From Eukaryota sp. TZLM1-RC (lineage: Eukaryota; Metamonada: BaSk clade): DNA of 64,000 bases. The stretch spans positions 314,337 to 378,336 of the forward strand of contig JAUPSS010000014.1 in assembly GCA_040285825.1 (NCBI GenBank), written 5' to 3'. The notes beneath the pieces are model-generated. The model searched no databases and had not been told where the DNA came from. It saw only the letters and a program-made list of their open reading frames with translations. The translations under genes and the position numbers were made by a program. This document shows, piece after piece, positions 33,401 to 41,694 of the stretch; the first letter of the stretch is position 1, and every line of letters starts with the position of its first letter.

Positions 33401-36400
33401 GGGATATGATGACGTCATCTGATGACGTGGCTATTTCAATGAGAACAGGAATGAGCTTGACTGCTACATCATTTAGAATCTGAGTGTTGATCAAGTTTGA
33501 TTTGAAGATAGGAAAAACAAAAGTATCGAAAAATATCCTTTTTGCTCTGTAAATGAATGAATTTTCAAAAAGAGTAGTAATTGAATTGAACAAAGAGATC
33601 AAGATGGATTCATCCTCCAAAATTTTGTCCATGACACTTTCTGACAACTTTTTAAACCTAGTGTTCCAATCAGAAGAAACATTTTCTTTAAATGAATACC
33701 AACCAAGAATAGATAATAACAAATCAATTGATTCCCTTAAACAATTTTCATTGACAACAATTAAGTTTGGTAAAATCCCAATCAAATAATCAAATCGCTC
33801 CAAGCAGGCAATGTACACCGCTGAAGAGGAGTCTTGAATGGTCAAGGGGTTGGCTGGCAAACTTTCGAGAAGGGGGGAAGCAAAGGTGTTTACAAGAGGT
33901 AAAGAAATAGCTTTAACTTTTGCAAAATTACAGATTAATTGAAAAGAATAAACTGCTTTTTCTGTTCTTCGACCACTAAACCTGGACTTTTGCATGAAAG
34001 ATGTGGAAATTTCAAGACACAAATCCAAAAATTCAGCGTCAATGTCAATTATTTGATGAGGAAATGCCTCCAAAAACGCCAACAAAGCACAGCTCAGGTC
34101 CAAAGATAAGGGATCATTTGAGCAATGAAAAATATTTTGTGAATATTCTCTGCAAAATTCGATTAATTTCCTAACAGAAACTGACGAAAATTTCATCAAA
34201 TATTTATGTGATCTTTTCAGATACGCCAAGACGGACACTAATAAGTTAGGATTAAGCTCCCAAATTTCAGGATTATTTAAACTTTTTTCAATTAAAAAGA
34301 CACAAAATTCATTAAAAAACTGATCCACAACCAAAGAGCCCAGAGCTTTTGGGGAGTTATCTGTATCAACCCTTTTTAGCTCTTTTAAGACTGAATCTGG
34401 AGGGGTAATTAAAAGGTAAACTATACACATTTGAGAACTTAATTCTGTTTTAGAGTTTGGGTTTTCCGGTATTTTTAAAATTTGGGAAAAACAACAAACC
34501 CTGAGAGTTTCGAGGTGTGATGGGTCAAAATATGCCATCTGATCACGTGTCTGATCACGTGTCAGTAGTTGAATTAAGAGCGCAAAAAGGCGAGAAAGAA
34601 CAATTTCGTCACTCTTGTCGGAACCAATTTTTGAAATAACTCGTTGAGATAAAGTACTAAATGCAGATTGCAATTCATTAACAAACTGATACTTTGAAAG
34701 AAAAGTCCCCAAAGTATAACTCAAACGCTCAAAATATCGGTCCAAAATAAATGGAGGAATTCCTAAATGATCCAGACGTGACACTATTGTTTCAACCAAG
34801 TTATGTAGTGGCGAAGAAAAAGTTTTGGACTGACAAATGTGAGAAAATCGAAGAATTTCTATTAAAGTCAAGACATATTTTACAATGTCAACCCCAGATT
34901 CAGACTGTTCCATTGGATTAAAAAGTCCAATTAGATTAATACCAGGCTCTGCGGATTCAAATAATGAATTAGAAGTATTATCAACCAAGTCATGAGAAGT
35001 CAACCATCTTGCCAAGTACAGTTTGCCTAAAAGAGTTTCCAAAAAAGAATTATTGACAACTTCCGGAATTTCTAACCGCTTGTATGCAGTAAGAGACAGT
35101 TGATTATGAATATCAGAATGATTTTTGAACCACGCCTGGATATTAACTGTACCCTTGAAATTTTCACCTTGTCTATTGATTAAAGGTAGCAGAACAGACA
35201 TTATTCGGAGAACTTCCTTCAAATACCTAAACTTTGAAGTAGAAATTGATTCCAAAAACCGTAAACAAAACGCATTTAAATTATCAAAATCAACTCTATC
35301 AGAGTTGCTCTCGCTCAATTCAAAACAATGTTTCTCAGTAATTTTCAAAAAGACTTTAATACCATCAAATAATGATTGAACATGCTCATCAGGATCGTCA
35401 TGTAACATTTTCAACAAACTTCCAAAAAACGTCAATGAAAACTTAGAGGAAAGTTCCGAATTAGACATGAAAATTCTGTAAAAGGCTACATTTGAGACCC
35501 CAGGATTGAATAGAAACAAATCAATTACTCCCAATCTTTTCTTTAAATCAGGATCTCTTGATAGACCAATCAAAGGGGTGAAGAAGAGATCATAAAGTCG
35601 AACAAGGTCCAAATTTTCAGTCTTGGCTTGTCGAACTAAGTAGAATAGTTGAGCTGACAACACGGCAGCTGCAAAATTTCGTAAAGATGCATTTTGTTGA
35701 TCTGAAAGTGCTTCAATGACAACTTCTATAAACGTGGGCAATTCTTTACAATATTCACGGTTAATTTGAATATAAATTAATAATCTGCCAAATTGAATGG
35801 CTAAATCCCTAAACAATTGACGTGCAACAGTGTCCCCAGATGAAGCTAAAAATAGAATTTTTGGGAGAATGAACCGTAAAGAATCCGAATGATCAGAAGA
35901 CGGGCTAAACGAATTAACAATTAAAGAGCACAATCTGACAGTAATGGAATGTAGGCACTCAAAGGCGGAAATTCTGGTTTTCTTATCTTTAGAATCAGCG
36001 AGTCTCAATATATGAGGTACAATTGGGCTGAAATCAATGGAAACTTCACCAGAAGTAGACGAAAACTGTATAGGAAACTCAAATATTACTGATTTCTTAT
36101 CTTCAATTATTGAAAAAAACCGAGTTAGCTTTACTAAAATATTCGCCACCAGTGATTGTACATTAAAAGTATTCGTAACAGGAAAATCAAACCTAACTAG
36201 GGGGTACTGTCCGTATATAGGAACATTGGCAAAGTTGAATACCAAATCTTTATCAACAGCTTGAGACAACAATCTTTGTGCTTTTGAAAATAAGGAAAAA
36301 GCAATTGGTGAGAGAACTTTGGGGTTGAACTTTAGAAAAACTTGGTATAAAAGTTTTAAATTGTAATAAATAGAAGTCAGATACTGAACTGGAAACGATA

Positions 36401-38702
36401 AAGAAACTTGAATTAAAGTCAAATGATCATTTGTTAATGTCTCAATAGGAATAACACTTATACAATGACTAATTGCCACCTGAGTTCTGATGGGAAGGGA
36501 TTTTATTTGATTAACTAAATAACCAGTAATATTGGCCAAATAAGAAGAGTAATTAGAATGATCTGGCCAAGAAGGTTTGACTAAATTCAGATAATCACTA
36601 TTAATCGAGTGAACAAGGGGAGAATTAACACCCTTTTGACTCCATTCGACTGCCGAATTGACCTCAATCAAACTACGTATACAGTCAAAAACTATCCAAC
36701 AATCTGCGAAATTGATTGTGTTTTCCCCGATTTTAAACAATTTTGGTAACAAATCAATAGATACTATTGGTACAAAAATTGCATTATTTACAATTAAGGA
36801 CTGTAAAACATAAACCAATCTACAAAACAATTCAGAATTAAATACCTTTTTGGAATCAACAGCTCCCACAGAGTCCACGTCACCAACTGCCACGTCAGCA
36901 GTTGCCAGCTCAGTGGAAAGAGTTTCAACGGAAGCCAAGATATTATTGATTAATGATCTGAAAACAGAGAGGCAGGTTGAGCCAAAAGCAATCATCAATT
37001 CATCCCTTGGAAGATTTGCAAAAGTTATAGCACGTTCATATTCCGTAGATCTACATAATAAATTCCAAATTTTTAAATAATTAACCGTATACCCCTTAGA
37101 ATCACTTACCTGGATATCATCAACATTGGATTTAATAATAATTCTTGGTAATGAAGTTATTAAAATAGCTTCCAAACTTCTATTGAAAACTCTGTCCAAT
37201 AAACCAGCCTGATTCAAAGAAAAGAGTAAAGGTAAAAGACTTGAGGTTAGCTTAATTTGGCTCCTGTAGAAACAATGATTTAAAGTTGAAAAAACGAGAG
37301 AAATTGCAATAACAGAAGATTCAACTATTAGTTCGGAATCACATTCAAACAAAGAGGTCATTAATGCAAGACTTTTGGGGACTTGACAGACAGTGTTGAC
37401 GTCATCTGCGCTAACAATGGAATCTCCAGAAATAGTGGCTTCGAATTTACCCTTGAAATCATTAAAAAACGAAATATAATTAACAATTATTCCTTTCGAT
37501 TCAGCCTTTAATCTAACAAGAGGCGTGGACACGTGTCCAATCAAAACAAATAAAACAGAATACAATGATTTTAATAACTCCTTTCGATTCGTGTCAATAA
37601 AATCTACTATAAAGTCGAGTCTTTCGAGTTTTTGGTTGTCATTAACATCAGACACGACCAAATTTTGACAAGTGAGCTCTACTACTTTATCAAATGTTTC
37701 AAAAGCAGCTCCCCGTAATAGAGATTTTTTATCCATTTTAATTAGGGCAAACAAATCTTCAATTAACGAAAAGAAATTGAAAAATATTTTTCCTTGGAAA
37801 ACACTACTTCTAATTAACACTAGACTTGCCAACGGCACGGCCGTCTGAATTCTTTCAGATAAGGATTGTACAGTCTTCCTAATAATACCCCTACTGACAT
37901 CAAATGCTTCGTTAGCAAGACGAACTATCACGTCATCTTTATGACCTGTTTCTTCCAAAGTCTTGAAATCAGGGTCAAAAATGCTGAAAAAAGAGCTCAA
38001 CCCTAATAAACAACCTTCTAAAAGTACAGAACTTTCATCCTTCCCTGCTGACAACACACCATGATTGTAAATAGATTTAGCAAATTTCAAAGTAAATTGG
38101 TCCATATACTCTGGGAATAAAACAAACAATTTCCCCAACACTTTAAACACCTCTCCCCTTACACCACCAGATATCTTCATCGTAGACTGTCGGAGTAACT
38201 CCTTCACTATGGTTGACAGTGAAGGTGCTACGTCCATTAACTCGTCATTGGGAGAAATGCCTGCTTCTTGAAGTGAGAAAATAAGCTCATAGAGAGTGGA
38301 AAGAGCAGCTTGTTTGGTGGCAGAATGCTTCGACTGGAGAAAACTATTGAAGAGTGAGAATTTAAGTGAAGACAATTCAGAAGAGAGATTGTTTGAAAGA
38401 AAGAATGTTGAAAAATACTTTGAATTACTGGTGATTACCAAGGAAATGATGGACACAAGATCCTTGGAAGAGCGTTCATTACGTGTATCTAACACCAGTT
38501 GTGGCAGTGTTGTGTGATCAGTGCATTGAACGAAAAGGAGCTTGATGAGATTGTTTTTTAGTTCAGTGTTGGTTGATCTAGCAATGGAAGTTGATGTTTG
38601 GCTGAGGTCACGAATGAATTCAGTACCAAGCGAATCGATATTGGTTATGACATTAGTTATAGAAGTGAGAGCTGATTTAACATTATCCAGCAGAGAAGTC
38701 AT
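27486..38702 (-). CDS. PRKDC: DNA-dependent protein kinase catalytic subunit (PIKK family)
   Basis: A single uninterrupted frame of about 3738 residues from the ATG at 38702. In other eukaryotes DNA-PKcs is recruited by Ku to double-strand breaks and drives end joining in the nucleus. Most of the length is alpha-helical HEAT/FAT-type sequence. The kinase domain near the C-terminus has YILGLGDRHLGN (catalytic loop, about 3531-3542), LCLIDFGQSFD (DFG, about 3552-3562) and VPIPEVIPFRFTQSF, which matches the DNA-PKcs-specific VPELMPFR activation-loop region and not ATM, ATR or TOR. A FATC tail follows (ELACDENLIFRTFEGYGPYI). It ends GYGPYI where vertebrate DNA-PKcs has W.PWM. The length is slightly below the roughly 4100 residues of animals. 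It is convergent with the LRR gene; the Fanzor-like relic ends 50 bp upstream of the ATG on the same strand. Confidence 0.92.
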   Translation of the reverse strand: MTSLLDNVKSALTSITNVITNIDSLGTEFIRDLSQTSTSIARSTNTELKNNLIKLLFVQCTDHTTLPQLVLDTRNERSSKDLVSIISLVITSNSKYFSTFFLSNNLSSELSSLKFSLFNSFLQSKHSATKQAALSTLYELIFSLQEAGISPNDELMDVAPSLSTIVKELLRQSTMKISGGVRGEVFKVLGKLFVLFPEYMDQFTLKFAKSIYNHGVLSAGKDESSVLLEGCLLGLSSFFSIFDPDFKTLEETGHKDDVIVRLANEAFDVSRGIIRKTVQSLSERIQTAVPLASLVLIRSSVFQGKIFFNFFSLIEDLFALIKMDKKSLLRGAAFETFDKVVELTCQNLVVSDVNDNQKLERLDFIVDFIDTNRKELLKSLYSVLFVLIGHVSTPLVRLKAESKGIIVNYISFFNDFKGKFEATISGDSIVSADDVNTVCQVPKSLALMTSLFECDSELIVESSVIAISLVFSTLNHCFYRSQIKLTSSLLPLLFSLNQAGLLDRVFNRSLEAILITSLPRIIIKSNVDDIQVSDSKGYTVNYLKIWNLLCRSTEYERAITFANLPRDELMIAFGSTCLSVFRSLINNILASVETLSTELATADVAVGDVDSVGAVDSKKVFNSELFCRLVYVLQSLIVNNAIFVPIVSIDLLPKLFKIGENTINFADCWIVFDCIRSLIEVNSAVEWSQKGVNSPLVHSINSDYLNLVKPSWPDHSNYSSYLANITGYLVNQIKSLPIRTQVAISHCISVIPIETLTNDHLTLIQVSLSFPVQYLTSIYYNLKLLYQVFLKFNPKVLSPIAFSLFSKAQRLLSQAVDKDLVFNFANVPIYGQYPLVRFDFPVTNTFNVQSLVANILVKLTRFFSIIEDKKSVIFEFPIQFSSTSGEVSIDFSPIVPHILRLADSKDKKTRISAFECLHSITVRLCSLIVNSFSPSSDHSDSLRFILPKILFLASSGDTVARQLFRDLAIQFGRLLIYIQINREYCKELPTFIEVVIEALSDQQNASLRNFAAAVLSAQLFYLVRQAKTENLDLVRLYDLFFTPLIGLSRDPDLKKRLGVIDLFLFNPGVSNVAFYRIFMSNSELSSKFSLTFFGSLLKMLHDDPDEHVQSLFDGIKVFLKITEKHCFELSESNSDRVDFDNLNAFCLRFLESISTSKFRYLKEVLRIMSVLLPLINRQGENFKGTVNIQAWFKNHSDIHNQLSLTAYKRLEIPEVVNNSFLETLLGKLYLARWLTSHDLVDNTSNSLFESAEPGINLIGLFNPMEQSESGVDIVKYVLTLIEILRFSHICQSKTFSSPLHNLVETIVSRLDHLGIPPFILDRYFERLSYTLGTFLSKYQFVNELQSAFSTLSQRVISKIGSDKSDEIVLSRLFALLIQLLTRDQTRDQMAYFDPSHLETLRVCCFSQILKIPENPNSKTELSSQMCIVYLLITPPDSVLKELKRVDTDNSPKALGSLVVDQFFNEFCVFLIEKSLNNPEIWELNPNLLVSVLAYLKRSHKYLMKFSSVSVRKLIEFCREYSQNIFHCSNDPLSLDLSCALLAFLEAFPHQIIDIDAEFLDLCLEISTSFMQKSRFSGRRTEKAVYSFQLICNFAKVKAISLPLVNTFASPLLESLPANPLTIQDSSSAVYIACLERFDYLIGILPNLIVVNENCLRESIDLLLSILGWYSFKENVSSDWNTRFKKLSESVMDKILEDESILISLFNSITTLFENSFIYRAKRIFFDTFVFPIFKSNLINTQILNDVAVKLIPVLIEIATSSDDVIISRALKDHNYAELCSFYSNKSISLNLISNFYHKLDKIFLKEELTTQLNNPNLGRELIQKFLPLRVTGNPPFLQDSSFDSNIANFIKDCLFSFRQAAFCSIVNIVVATAKLEKQEKLVDAYVLSPSAKHPIWSEFLLNSEDLPVFKVETTFETEGKRDTSTHDSLITESSLSLSSSQDHLFGTNVTPFSQPVSIVDNQFESEFELDFFNSITIMPCVLAALDWLPESFKDFAGPFKTILKLLGSQYSLLVRLFFLKVILNRQSLFVPFIEHYLESIIQVLIDETTMDDRILKSPGIHYFLRDSCLLLIDWANQESGKCIVDLGKNNPSLASSFIAILISRFVRENTHNYAVIKNNLEIIGKFLSFWAPLVDINFDSCIYLFNQGFKGVSDLSRVGRLTMKDRSKEVTLYVASNLVQLLFDSGYNHSLSQSKCSKWSNLFVFLAKSLGVPRVDVHSNSASAIGSVLVSSMGISDPEIDNLTSSVVNQARGVFVDQHYNMFLRIVFNIGKKDSNFLLKFEPQFIDLINLSTSGIDKHLLLESLLLLLSTVHFYRLEMLITAVIPQFNHLLTSSDTKCTVAALKLVLNLLEDARYTEDLISLVFQNFDNIMENANGDVHTEYSKVLSFIRHSESISQEFKDLAFNYIICFVPKLDDIELILPQLTFNLPGDLIYRFSNLLDSIHKTNVFHTSRSLVLPVFNSLLIDAIPVVRISNAIEGSYTSKKINLETASITGLTFFSQFFSTLTTEIGGTFDEYESLVSADNLPAVLQKFKILEKSQEDKPKAPRKRFTPGFDKSLLSRKVRTDSQGVLRKSYRTGEFVDLDLSTKDLVEPLLYLSFNDESLTQSLFRAFLCSILPFFMGNSSACILNILSLAHSVKDKSVLLPIFEILPLFANHFHHDLHQNLCSYYLDTFVSEALTFDLIQPLIRLLEALSLNESYPRYSAIYLSRLIPLYKELNLKMEAETAMLSLISLCQHDELKTGVNALVSELNFDFESAEDHYSTCINTLETLPVDDFATSFTLVFEEGLYRSLVMLGDWEGVLEIVEVDNVFRPPKNRFLTPSMINSAIFGSFSISDVDYNMIKRVNDVIDRDSQSFLDISESLINRKLPYWSIVSNIVCKDFSSTISSVIKLISQSVPSLEHCYAIEPVLRNVTSLGPLVDVLDYNQITSSDDVMTLLNSWLQERRDSDDISNVRDSLIRCLIVTHNPKFLTEFHVNDFCISILLKCLKFSSSFPGIRELVHDQLSNFMDQIPLLKDIFVMLTNRDQSKISTCQSLLQTDFSSVTDSTFLKSSFLNFDYIRLELTQTLSDSGSMSQSNQSLLIEELQNLRLSHLENDRLVNIHLKLALLFNQIGDYQKLVDTICRIAVKISPSDTQNFVKISAWFPLILDYMTSNTEIVELFISYLPSISHLYFRNFMHSIVAIFNSEQQNLSRLLLEKLVSTDKNFTIISLHPYKDELSMSLISDWIDDLFESKVSTFVTQFRFLILPELRFKDAASNSDLISVLMQDFQDERHKLRGYNSKFAKKNASSIKEFFKYPAKRKQIATEMTQTSEFRQFMNNSKRRLSDFSKILDDFNFSNISFDPNSSLSIVGISTNIQFLQSIRKPCRLSLIMSNGHSVQLIFKGGEDLRLDQHVQRFFTSCNLAFQSQSLERFKIVQYDVIPLTNYFSLITFIPDTEPLTSVVLNDNSALQGATRAKNHYKKAYSSPSRAMTREKVLELADETKNMVPKNLFRDLIEQNSGNSFEFLKQLTQFRSDVVSSAAVGYILGLGDRHLGNYLYQKSTGHLCLIDFGQSFDISMSVPIPEVIPFRFTQSFQNVFKPLDPIGYTKRGLSDALKALRSSLLLIMPLFESLKYSSLSDFKQQANTLINSYGCRLSESEIISSRIDFAIQKLLGKSPKILIKKAFDLFNPAKKLKMSEFGRLKGTATAINSIIVDWDDDDILDVSNQVDELIELACDENLIFRTFEGYGPYI

Positions 38703-38752
38703 GCAAAGTGGGAAATACCTATAAATACACAATCTAATTTCGTGTGGAATTA

Positions 38753-39814
38753 TTACAAAAACTGTCTACTGCACAGATACTGAGGCCTTCCATTACCACT
38801 CATTCTGGCTTCAGCATTTGCAAACATATTCAGACAAGCCAGCTTATTTCTATTGAAAAGCTTTGTTGAGCCTTTGTTACTGAGTTTGCAACTCTCACTT
38901 TTACAAGCTAATAAACCATGACATGTATTAACAGGAATCTTTTCTCTTCTATAGAATCTGGAATTTGTTACTCTCAAAAACGTAGCAACCTTTTCAAAAC
39001 GAACAGGACATTTTGCTGAAGTGAAAGCCTCATTAATCATCAACACTTCAAATCCATTTCTTTTCAGAAATTGAATCCATCCAATGCCTCGCGTAGGCAT
39101 ATGATGTTTTAAATTCTTGGAACCTTTTAAAGTGGAGTGTTTTTACGGAAAAATCCAAAAATGTTACAGATTCACTGTAGTAAAAAGGTCTTTTGCATTA
39201 CGTTTGAAACTTTGTTGGCTACAAAATTAAAGTAAATCACTTTTACCAGGGTCAATATGTACTTTGTGTTTTAATGACAGAAATTCAACATCCAAATCAT
39301 ACAAAGAATTCTCAGTGGTTGCAAATTTTGCACTATCAGGCTTGAAGGACACGCCAATACAATCCTCTCTTGCTGGCTCAATACAGGCTGCAAAATCATC
39401 AGTTTTAAAAGTGTTGTTTAATTTGTAGCCTTTTTTAATAAATGATCTATTCAATTCAAAAAAACCAAATTAAATTTTGTTCTCTGGACTCATATGTTGA
39501 ATGTCAGGTATTGGATTCCACTCTGAATTCTTTCCCTTGTCATTAATCTCATTATTTGTAAAAAAAAGAACGCAAAATACCCCATAGTCCAGCTTCAAAA
39601 ATCCAGTAGTTTCATGACGTATATTTGGAATAGCATTAAATGTTTTACCCTCAGCTTCTTCTATAAAAGTATTAATTTTGATAGCTGATTTGATAAAAGA
39701 TTGGGGATGCTTTTGCACAATGGAAAGTAATGATTTGACTTCAATAGCATGTTCCTCATTTTTTGAATTTTTTACCACAATAGATATAGGAATTACTGAA
39801 TTCCAATTATATGA
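38753..39814 (-). pseudogene. Fanzor-like (eukaryotic TnpB homologue) relic
   Basis: Minus strand, three frames. A region near 39880-39480 has KTFNAIPNIRHETTGFLKLD, plausible for the N-terminal half. A frame at 39454-39227 ends VHIDPGKSDLL, the RuvC-I motif (Asp at about 39251-39253), followed by a stop. The frame 39100-38753 has GFEVLMINEAFTSAKCP, then CHGLLACKSESC and FNRNKLACLNMF, a zinc ribbon followed by the NRDxNAxLN-type RuvC-III segment with the catalytic Asp replaced (N-R-N-K). The middle of the protein is missing, and no autonomous nuclease can be made. The zinc ribbon with the NE..TS..C lead-in is typical of TnpB/Fanzor proteins. It lies immediately upstream of, and co-oriented with, DNA-PKcs. 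Confidence 0.7.
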
Positions 39815-40383
39815 TTGACCAATTATATTGTATGTGTAAGTCTCGTAGAATTGAGTCCTCTTTAGAACCTCTGTTGTCAAGTCTGTTTGATACTGAAGAT
39901 GATTTTCATAAGTATATTAGAGGTGACGTCATATTACGTGGATTACCTGGAACCTTCATTTTATTGGATGTAATGTCTGCTGATCCTCTTAATGCCTCAA
40001 ATGAAAGGCTTGCTACTTCTGAAATTCATAATATTCTTTCAAATGCTGACAATTTCAAAATCAAAAAATACAATGAAGCTTTGCCCAAATTATCCGGTCA
40101 ACAGCATGCAAAATACAATTTGTATCCATTTGTATTTTCTCTATTTGGTTCACTTGCCCCAACGGCTATACGTTTTTTGGCTTATTTTTAAATGAGTGTA
40201 AAGAGAAGAACTAACAGAAATTTCAACAGATTGTTTTGGCAAGATGGAATTGTGTTTTCTATTTTTAAGGGGATGTTATAGATGGTTTCTGATGCTTTGC
40301 TTTCTCTTGGATCTCACTATGAGGAAGTTGCATCTAGTTTTTTTGTTTTGGAAGAGATGGATTATTTAGATGTTGATTTATAG
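39815..40383 (+). pseudogene. Beta-family LINE 3' fragment
   Basis: A 126-codon frame reads CKSRRIESSLEPLLSSL, then YIRGDVILRGLPGTFILLD and NLYPFVFSLFGSLAPTA. This is the beta endonuclease-like core and C-terminal region, better preserved than the copy at 13.6-14.1 kb. After a stop, FNRLFWQDGIVFSIFKG continues to about 40380. It begins in mid-domain (5' truncated) and ends where an Ulp1-like relic on the opposite strand begins. Confidence 0.75.
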
Positions 40384-40387
40384 GTTT

Positions 40388-41409
40388 TTAATGAATGTGA
40401 TAATTATAAACAACTGAATTCAACCAATTCTCATCTTTTAAAAAATTACAAATTTTGGAATAAGTAGTGTCTAAAATAACAGTTTTTGCTGATTGATTCA
40501 CACAATTTTCATTGTCTTCGTTCAAGATTTCATCATCAGAACGTTTAATGAAATTAAAAACTTGATCATCAGTAGTTGGCAAATTGTTACGATTACTGTG
40601 TTACTTAATTGTTACTTTGTTTGATTGAAACAGTAGAAATAATTTTAAACCAAGCACACTATCTTTTGAATGAGTAATTAATTGTATCTTGGAATCTACT
40701 TTCAAAACAATCAATTGGTAAAATGTTTTTAAATGTATCATGAAAATACCCTTTAGACTCATTTAACAGGAACCAACTAAGAGACTTCAAGGATTTACTT
40801 GACTTTGATGTAAATAAATTTTGTTTTGGGTGAATATTTTCTGAATCCAAAAATCCTGGAAAGAATTTCCATAAATTTCTAAACTGTTGCAACATCAGAT
40901 TTTATCATATTAAAACCCGTCAAAACATCAGGTTTGTGATCAGTTACAAATTGAACAAAAAATAATAACAATTCTTCTTCCATATCAAAAAAATTAATAA
41001 TTTTTACAATGATCGGGAAATTCCAACGTCCCTTCAGGTTTTCTTGCACTTGAAGCAATAAAACTTTTTTGCATATAAAATTCATCTTTCTAAAATAGCC
41101 CAAAGACACCAGATATTATGAAAACTTTTTGGTTATTGACCCATTGAATTTGTTCTTCATTGCTCATTTTTTAGGTCTTCAGCCTCTTTTTTCCTCAGCA
41201 ATACCCTTTACTTTTACTATGGGCTTTTTATTATTATCTTTGTCTTTTTGTGTTTTTTTGTTATTCCCACGGGGTTCGGGTTTCTTCGGCTGCACCTCAA
41301 TTTTTGTGGTCTTTACATCAATTGGAGGTATAGCTGAGGTATTTAAAGTTACACCATCAATCCTATTTTACAGCAATAATTCCTCAGCTGACTGTGAAGC
41401 CCTTTGAGT
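40388..41409 (-). pseudogene. Unrecognised broken gene ending in an Ulp1-protease-like segment
   Basis: On the minus strand, a Lys-rich N-terminal stretch (about 41370-41180, with QPKKPEPRGNNKKTQKDKDN) is followed by disjoint frames (41109-40879 and 40895-40659) that I cannot assign. The last frame (40582-40388) contains KICNFLKDENWLNSVVYNY, resembling the WLND..I..Y start of C48/Ulp1 peptidases. The catalytic part would lie beyond the point where the beta LINE abuts. Ulp1-like domains occur in some DNA transposons, which would fit this neighbourhood, but the match is short and the call tentative. Confidence 0.35.
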
Positions 41410-41437
41410 CAGATACACAATCTAAATTATTTCTCAT

Positions 41438-41502
41438 TGTTGGCGCCCTAAGGCTTATATCATATGAATAGAAAATAAATCAAGCTTTCTTTAATCTCTT
41501 CA
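41438..41502 (+). mobile_element. Solo LTR of the chromovirus family, 65 bp
   Basis: It begins TGTTGGCGCC and ends CTCTTCA, with the 4-bp sequence TCAT on both sides (41434-41437 and 41503-41506). The corresponding flank of CR copies 1 and 2 reads TTTCTCATTATTTG without the insertion, an empty-site control that fixes both ends. It contains TATA-like and AATAAA sequences and lies 193 bp upstream of CR copy 3. Confidence 0.8.
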
Positions 41503-41694
41503 TCATTATTTGATATAATTCAAAATACCACTAATTTGCTTCATCCAACTATCACATTCAACAGCGTCAACGTCTTGCATTAAAGGAACTCCACATACAA
41601 GTAATTTTAAACTGTTGGAGATTGACCATAATGTTGTGATATTCTCTTTTTGTGTTTACCCCAATTATCTACAGTTTATCCTTCTACCAGCAAC

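Noticed and set aside
41650-41694. Longer N-terminus for CR copy 3
   Set aside because: It starts at a TTG, lacks an ATG and is absent from copies 1 and 2; the ATG at 41695 gives the shared N-terminus.
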